Shown here piece after piece: positions 33,367 to 37,313 of a DNA stretch of 37,313 nt (within the stretch, counting starts at the first letter, position 1; each line of letters begins with the position of its first letter). A model generated the notes under the pieces. It searched no databases and was not told where the DNA came from. It saw only the letters and a list, made by a program, of their open reading frames with translations. The DNA comes from Oscillatoriales cyanobacterium (GTDB taxonomy: Bacteria > Cyanobacteriota > Cyanobacteriia > Cyanobacteriales > Microcoleaceae): the NCBI GenBank assembly GCA_004294385.1, contig REAP01000157.1:1-37313 (forward strand), given 5' to 3'. The position numbers and the translations under genes were made by a program.

Positions 33367-34296
33367 TTATTCCTCGCCTTGCTTTAGCCAACCTTTAGCC
33401 AGAGCTTGATATCCAATCATTTTGTATGTTAATTTGGCTGCGGTAAATTCTGACACTACAGAATCGACAAGAGGTGCTAATTCCATAATGTCACAGCCGA
33501 TTACTTCGTAGGACTCGAAGACACGGCGCAAAAATCCAGTCAGGGAATACCAATTTAACCCACCCGGTTCTGGAGTGCCAACCCCTGGAATTAAAGTCGG
33601 ATCGATGCCGTCTAAGTCGATCGTCAAAAACACCCGTTTAGTGGTTATGCTAGCAATTGCGCGATCGGCCCAATCCGGTTCATTAGCGATTTCCCTAGCT
33701 CGAATCACATTGAGCTGTTTTGCTTTAATCAAGTCAGCTTCTTCCTTGCAGATAGCACGAATGCCGATTTGCAATGTCGGTAAACCCATATCCACAACGC
33801 GCCGCATCACACAGGCGTGGTTGTGAATCGAGCCTTCGTACTCGTGCCGCAAGTCGCCGTGGGCATCGATTTGTATGACGGTGAAAGCTTCGTCTGGGTA
33901 TGCTTGGCGATAACCTTCGACAACGCCGGCGGTGATGCTGTGTTCGCCTCCCAGGGAGATCACGAATTTATTTTCTGTAACTAGCTGATAGACTGCGGCT
34001 TGGGTGACTCGCAGCATTTCTAGGGATGAAACTGGCTGGCTGTTACGGGTATCGGCGATCGGCTCTTTTGTATAAATTCCAACATCATAGCAAACTTCGG
34101 AATCTAGTTCTTCGTCGTAGCATTCCAGTTGATGAGAGGCTTCTAGAAGTTTCGCGGGCCCGTTTTCGCAGCCCCGGCGGTAGGTGGTGGTAGCTTCGTA
34201 GGGAATTGGCAAGATAACTACTTTGGCGGTGTCGTAGTCGGGTACGATTTCTGATCCTAGAAATGGTACGACAGCAGTGGAAATGATCGTTGGCAT
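33367..34296 (-). CDS. speB: ureohydrolase (agmatinase-type)
   Basis: A 309-residue arginase/agmatinase family enzyme. Mn-binding residues lie in SLGGEHSITAG, QIDAHGDLRHEYEGS (DAHxD) and FLTIDLDGIDPTLIPGVGTPEPGG (DxDxxDP). NHACVMRRV and GCDIMELAPL also fit. By family it hydrolyses agmatine to putrescine and urea; arginase-fold relatives in cyanobacteria can instead use guanidine or arginine. The length is close to Synechocystis Sll0228 rather than to the longer, guanidine-active Sll1077 type, from memory. The substrate remains unproven. It is separated from the redoxin gene by about 110 bp, and a repeat region follows its start. Confidence 0.85.
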   Translation of the reverse strand: MPTIISTAVVPFLGSEIVPDYDTAKVVILPIPYEATTTYRRGCENGPAKLLEASHQLECYDEELDSEVCYDVGIYTKEPIADTRNSQPVSSLEMLRVTQAAVYQLVTENKFVISLGGEHSITAGVVEGYRQAYPDEAFTVIQIDAHGDLRHEYEGSIHNHACVMRRVVDMGLPTLQIGIRAICKEEADLIKAKQLNVIRAREIANEPDWADRAIASITTKRVFLTIDLDGIDPTLIPGVGTPEPGGLNWYSLTGFLRRVFESYEVIGCDIMELAPLVDSVVSEFTAAKLTYKMIGYQALAKGWLKQGEE

Positions 34297-34366
34297 AGGG
34301 GAAATTTCAATAAGGCAAAAAATTCAGCATCTTTAATGGTGGCACAATATTGGCTCGTGGTGCAAA

Positions 34367-34484
34367 GGAAGTTCGGCAGCGGATTATGTAACGGATTTAA
34401 CGGATGTTTGGCAACGGATTGTGTAACGGATGTAACGGATGTAACGGATGTTTGGCAACGGATTGTGTAACGGATGTAACGGAT
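34367..34484. repeat. intergenic copy of the AACGGATT repeat
   Basis: Starts GGAAGTTCGGCAGCGGATT and has four to five GTAACGGAT units with GTTTGGCAACGGATTGTG. It is the intergenic relative of the in-frame repeats at 26646-26812. The rest of 34297-34586 includes a short palindrome AAGGACTTTAGTCCTT near 34549 and presumably the hydrolase promoter. Confidence 0.85.
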
Positions 34485-34586
34485 ACAAAGAAGAGGGAAG
34501 AAGGAGGAGGATTTCACTGTTACCTCGAATTGCGATACGGTTTGTAGTAAGGACTTTAGTCCTTTGCACCCTTAAATAATTACCTT

Positions 34587-35495
34587 ATGGCATCTTCTAT
34601 TCCCACTTTGTCAACAGTTGTCGCGCCTCAAACCTGGATGTGGAAAGGCTTTCCGATTTGCTACCAGACTGCGGGTACTCAGGGCCCTGCGGTGGTGTTT
34701 GTCCACGGTTTTGGGGCGTCTTGGGGTCATTGGCGCAAGAATTTGCCGGCATTGGCTGCTGATTGTCGCTGTTATGCGATCGATCTTATCGGTTTTGGCG
34801 GTTCTGCTAAGCCTGCGCCGAAACTGGAAATTGATTATACTTTTGAAACTTGGGGTCAGTTAATTGCTGATTTTTGTCGGGAAGTTGCGGGCGGGCCGGC
34901 TTTTTTGGTGGGAAATTCGATCGGCTGTGTGGCAATTATGCAAGCCGCTGTGGATTTTCCTGATATTGCTTCCGGTGTCATTTTACTAAATTGTTCGTTG
35001 CGTTTGTTGCACGATCGCAAACGGGCCGAAATGCCTTGGTATCGCAGTTTTGGAGCGCCAATAGCACAAAAAGTTTTAAATGTCAAATGGATTAGTCAAT
35101 TATTTTTCAAACAATTGGCAACGCCGAATACAGTGCGAAAAGTGCTTTTGCAAGCCTACCATCGTCCTGAAGCTGTCACCGATGAACTGGTAAATATGCT
35201 GCTGGAACCTGCCAAAGACAGTGGCGCAGTCGATGTATTTGTGGCATTCATCAGTTATTCTCAGGGGCCGTTACCGGAGGATTTGTTACCGCGTTTAAGC
35301 TGTCCGGCTTTGATTTTGTGGGGGACGGATGACCCTTGGGAGCCGATCGCACTAGGCAGAGAATTAGCTAAATATCCGGCTGTTGAAAAGTTTATTCCGC
35401 TGGAGGGAGTTGGTCATTGCCCGCAGGATGAAGCGCCGGAATTGGTCAATCCTATTTTACTCGATTGGATTAAAGGGCGATCGGTATTTACATAA
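34587..35495 (+). CDS. alpha/beta hydrolase
   Basis: A 302-residue alpha/beta-fold hydrolase. HGFGASWGHW (residues 40-49) forms the oxyanion loop. Ser111 lies in the nucleophile elbow GNSIGC. The Asp is in WGTDDPW and the His in GVGHCPQDE. The segment RKNLPALAADCRCYAIDLIGFGGSAKPAP and the lid helices LRLLHDRKRAEMPWYRSF resemble the cyanobacterial/plastid group that includes chlorophyll dephytylases and pheophytinase-like enzymes. A role in pigment turnover is therefore possible but only inferred; generic esterase is the safe call. The ATG at 34587 is preceded by no obvious Shine-Dalgarno. It stands alone. Confidence 0.85.
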   Translation: MASSIPTLSTVVAPQTWMWKGFPICYQTAGTQGPAVVFVHGFGASWGHWRKNLPALAADCRCYAIDLIGFGGSAKPAPKLEIDYTFETWGQLIADFCREVAGGPAFLVGNSIGCVAIMQAAVDFPDIASGVILLNCSLRLLHDRKRAEMPWYRSFGAPIAQKVLNVKWISQLFFKQLATPNTVRKVLLQAYHRPEAVTDELVNMLLEPAKDSGAVDVFVAFISYSQGPLPEDLLPRLSCPALILWGTDDPWEPIALGRELAKYPAVEKFIPLEGVGHCPQDEAPELVNPILLDWIKGRSVFT

Positions 35496-35592
35496 AATTA
35501 GTGCATTTGCTCCTTTGGGTCAAAGAATTAGGATTATTGAACCGCGAAGACGCGAAGGACACGAAGGAAGAATCAGGAAGAAGTAGGAAGAA

Positions 35593-35708
35593 GTACAGGA
35601 CTTACGCACTCCGACCAAAGAAACCGGGTTTTTTACCGAATCTACGTGTGAGCGCTCGATTTTAGTAAAAAAACCCGGTTTCTGATCCCTTATGCGTAAG
35701 TTCTGTAC
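35593..35708. mobile_element. MITE-like element with AGAAACCGGG palindrome, copy 2
   Basis: The outer ends GTACAGGACTTACGCA (35593-35608) and TGCGTAAGTTCTGTAC (35693-35708) are inverted with one mismatch. Inside, AGAAACCGGGTTTTTT (35619-35634) and AAAAAACCCGGTTTCT (35668-35683) are perfect inverted repeats, identical to those at 10630-10694. No coding frame. The 3' part of the 35496-35725 gap is filled by this element; before it lies a CGCGAAGGACACGAAGG repeat. Confidence 0.8.
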
Positions 35709-35725
35709 CTCTAAGAGCGTATAGT

Positions 35726-36718
35726 TTACACAAACAGGAAACTATCAGGAGTAAAGCCGCCTTGAATCACAGCTATTTGGTCAGAAGTACCAGCCAGAGT
35801 TATGGAATTACCAACAATATTGTAATTGGAAATACTCCCACTTAATTGAATGCGATCGATTCCCTGCTGAAAATCTTGAATCAATGCAAATCCGGTGCCA
35901 CTATAGTATGTCTTGGTGGCATCTCCTAGCACAAAAATATCTCGACCCTGACCGCCAATTAGCACATCTGTTTCATTACTTCCTGGTGTAGCACTCAATG
36001 GATTTACTCCAATCAGGATATCATTGCCACCCAAACCTGAGAGTGTATCATTACCATCTCCTCCTACTAAAGAGTTGTCTTGGCGGTTTCCGGTAAGGAC
36101 ATCTACATTGGCAGTACCTGTGACATTCACGAAATTCTCTACAGTCAAATTCTGAGTGCCAATACCCGGTATATTGTTAACCGCCAACCGATTCTGCGAC
36201 AAATCCACATCAATAGAAGCTGTGCCGCTACCTGTAGAAGCATCGATCGTATTAATCTGTCCCAAAGGAGCAATTATCTGCTCTATATTTTGCAGGGTAT
36301 CAGTACCAGCGGTGCCTTTATCTACAATACCTTGAGCCTTAGCAGTAATGGCGCTGCGAAGGGAAAGATAGCTAATTGTATCCGTGCCTAATCCTCCAAT
36401 GATGCTATCAGTGCCGCTACTACCTAGGAAGAAGTTATCTAAACTATCTCCGGTAATATTGTCGTTTCCGGCTGTGGTGTTGATACTGTTAGCTGGTGCT
36501 GGGGGTGGAGTTTGGTTTTGGGGAGGTAGGGCAGAACTTGTAAGTTGTCCGTCTTGGTTTTGGGGAGGAGGATTGCCCGGTTCATCTTGATTTTGGGGAG
36601 GAGGATTGCCAGGTGCGCCTGGATTTCGGGGAGGAGGATTACCCGGTGTACCTGGATTTTGAGAAGGAGGATTGCCCGGTGCATTAATTGAATTAGGATT
36701 CGGAAATAGTGGTGGCAT
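35726..36718 (-). CDS. proline-rich RTX-type calcium-binding protein
   Basis: A 330-residue protein. Residues 1 to about 85 are a proline/asparagine-rich stalk with tandem units like APGNPPPQNQDEPGNPPPQNQ, encoded by GGAGGAGGATTGCCC repeats in the DNA. After it comes NTTAGNDNITGD, scattered RTX nonapeptides (IIGGLGTDTISYLS, VGGDGNDTLSGLGGNDILIG, IGGQGRDIFVLG) and a C-terminal FALIQDFQQGIDRIQLSG plus GGFTPDSFLFV, as in other cyanobacterial RTX proteins secreted by type I systems. No N-terminal signal peptide is visible. It lies close to another proline-rich gene; both are probably extracellular. Confidence 0.8.
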   Translation of the reverse strand: MPPLFPNPNSINAPGNPPSQNPGTPGNPPPRNPGAPGNPPPQNQDEPGNPPPQNQDGQLTSSALPPQNQTPPPAPANSINTTAGNDNITGDSLDNFFLGSSGTDSIIGGLGTDTISYLSLRSAITAKAQGIVDKGTAGTDTLQNIEQIIAPLGQINTIDASTGSGTASIDVDLSQNRLAVNNIPGIGTQNLTVENFVNVTGTANVDVLTGNRQDNSLVGGDGNDTLSGLGGNDILIGVNPLSATPGSNETDVLIGGQGRDIFVLGDATKTYYSGTGFALIQDFQQGIDRIQLSGSISNYNIVGNSITLAGTSDQIAVIQGGFTPDSFLFV

Positions 36719-36873
36719 GGTGTAATTCCCTTGATTAGTTTTTTGAGTTTGAAGCAGTTGTCAGGCTAAAGGAATGAATTCTCGATCGCCCTTTGATGTC
36801 GATACAATCATTAAGCTGGTTGAAAATGACATTTATCCCTGTGCTGGGATTACAGTTTTGTAATCTGGAAAAA

Positions 36874-37313
36874 TTAGCGTTTTTCCGAATCTTGGGGTAG
36901 ATTACGATCGCCAGGTGGACGCGGTGGAATGCCCAAAACCTTAATTAACTGTGCTTCGGTGACTCCCAACTTTTTCGCAGCACCGGGAATATCTAAACGA
37001 GGGGGCGGTGGAGGGGGCGGACAATTCTTGTCAGTTGGTGGTTCCGGGGGTTTAGCAGGTAGCCCCAATGCTTTGATTAACTCGGCTTCGGTGACTCCTA
37101 ATTGTTTGGCCGCAGTGGCAAAATCTATACGGGGTGGATGTCTGCGCTCTTGACTGGGTTCGGGTGGGCTCTGGGCTAGTAGAGTATTAGAACTGAGATA
37201 TTGCACCTCTGTCAGCAACAGGCTCTCCGGCCTGTTCCACAAAGAGTAAATTTGCTTGTGGAACGGGCATCTTGCCCGTTCTGGAAGGCAACAGGCTCTC
37301 CGGCCTGTTCCAC
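36874..37313 (-). CDS. proline-rich secreted protein with twin LGVTEAELIKALG helices, start unclear
   Basis: The frame is open from the stop at 36874 to the right edge, so the N-terminus is outside the window or within the repeats. The visible part has a likely signal-peptide end (NTLLAQSPPEP), then two copies of a ~19-residue helix (AAKQLGVTEAELIKALGLP and AAKKLGVTEAQLIKVLGIP). These are separated by a polyproline stretch with one cysteine (NCPPPPPPPRLD). The codons beyond about 37205 derive from dispersed palindromes (GCAACAGGCTCTCCGGCCTG twice). A TTG at 37242 is an alternative start. I do not recognise the family. It runs in the same direction as the RTX gene and just upstream of it. Confidence 0.55.
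   Translation of the reverse strand, partial: GTGRRACCLPERARCPFHKQIYSLWNRPESLLLTEVQYLSSNTLLAQSPPEPSQERRHPPRIDFATAAKQLGVTEAELIKALGLPAKPPEPPTDKNCPPPPPPPRLDIPGAAKKLGVTEAQLIKVLGIPPRPPGDRNLPQDSEKR
37215..37313. repeat. repeated hairpins GCAACAGGCTCTCCGGCCTG and GGCATCTTGCC
   Basis: A 26-bp sequence occurs identically at 37215-37240 and 37288-37313, and between them lies AACGGGCATCTTGCCCGTT (37262-37280). The latter is the same family as the 36-bp repeats inside the sulfotransferase gene. Confidence 0.9.

Overview
The window looks like chromosomal DNA of a filamentous (Oscillatoriales-type, Microcoleus/Oscillatoria-like) cyanobacterium. Evidence: HIP1 octamers (GCGATCGC) throughout, cyanobacterial markers (ndhM, sbtA-sbtB, ftrC, a Prx-Grx fusion), and many heptanucleotide short tandem repeats and dispersed palindromes between genes. 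The genus is an inference; no rRNA or tRNA gene was seen. No intact transposase, prophage or CRISPR array was seen.

Layout. 1-1.8 kb: a truncated RecF/AAA-type ATPase (minus) diverging from ndhM (plus), then a small hypothetical gene. 1.8-5.5 kb: a 5' region with a promoter-like site and an apparently structured leader before a membrane-anchored PP2C phosphatase, then a family 25 glycosyltransferase. 5.6-10.6 kb (minus strand): a CsgG-like lipoprotein-type gene, a hypothetical gene, a type I GAPDH, the bicarbonate transporter pair sbtA-sbtB, and a peroxiredoxin-glutaredoxin fusion. 10.9-20.0 kb (minus): a compact three-gene operon of very large TPR proteins. The first ends in a GT61 glycosyltransferase domain, the second carries a methyltransferase plus a GT61 domain, and the third ends in a sulfotransferase domain. 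I read this as an undescribed glycan assembly and sulfation cassette. 20.0-23.5 kb: repeat-rich DNA with an RTX protein, two small conserved genes and two probable scars of IS200/IS605 (tnpB) elements. 23.5-30.3 kb: a phosphoribosyltransferase, dxr, and three tandem DUF2079 membrane proteins. 30.3-37.3 kb: ftrC, a DUF309 gene, a solitary modA, a redoxin with a changed active site, a speB-type ureohydrolase, an alpha/beta hydrolase, an RTX/proline-rich protein, and a secreted-looking proline-rich gene running off the right edge.

How the genes fit together. Several serve photosynthetic physiology: cyclic electron flow (NdhM), inorganic carbon uptake and its PII-like regulator (SbtA/SbtB), redox control (FtrC, Prx-Grx, redoxin), isoprenoid precursors (Dxr) and glycolysis (GAPDH). 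A second theme is the cell surface: the TPR-GT61-sulfotransferase operon, GT25, CsgG-like and RTX proteins, and the DUF2079 proteins.

The strongest unexplained signal is how dispersed repeats interact with coding sequence. The same repeat families seen between genes also occur in frame inside at least three large genes (sulfotransferase, TPR-GT61, DUF2079). They also sit directly against stop codons (sbtB, the sulfotransferase gene, the phosphoribosyltransferase, a small conserved gene), so repeat invasion seems to be reshaping protein linkers and C-termini here.
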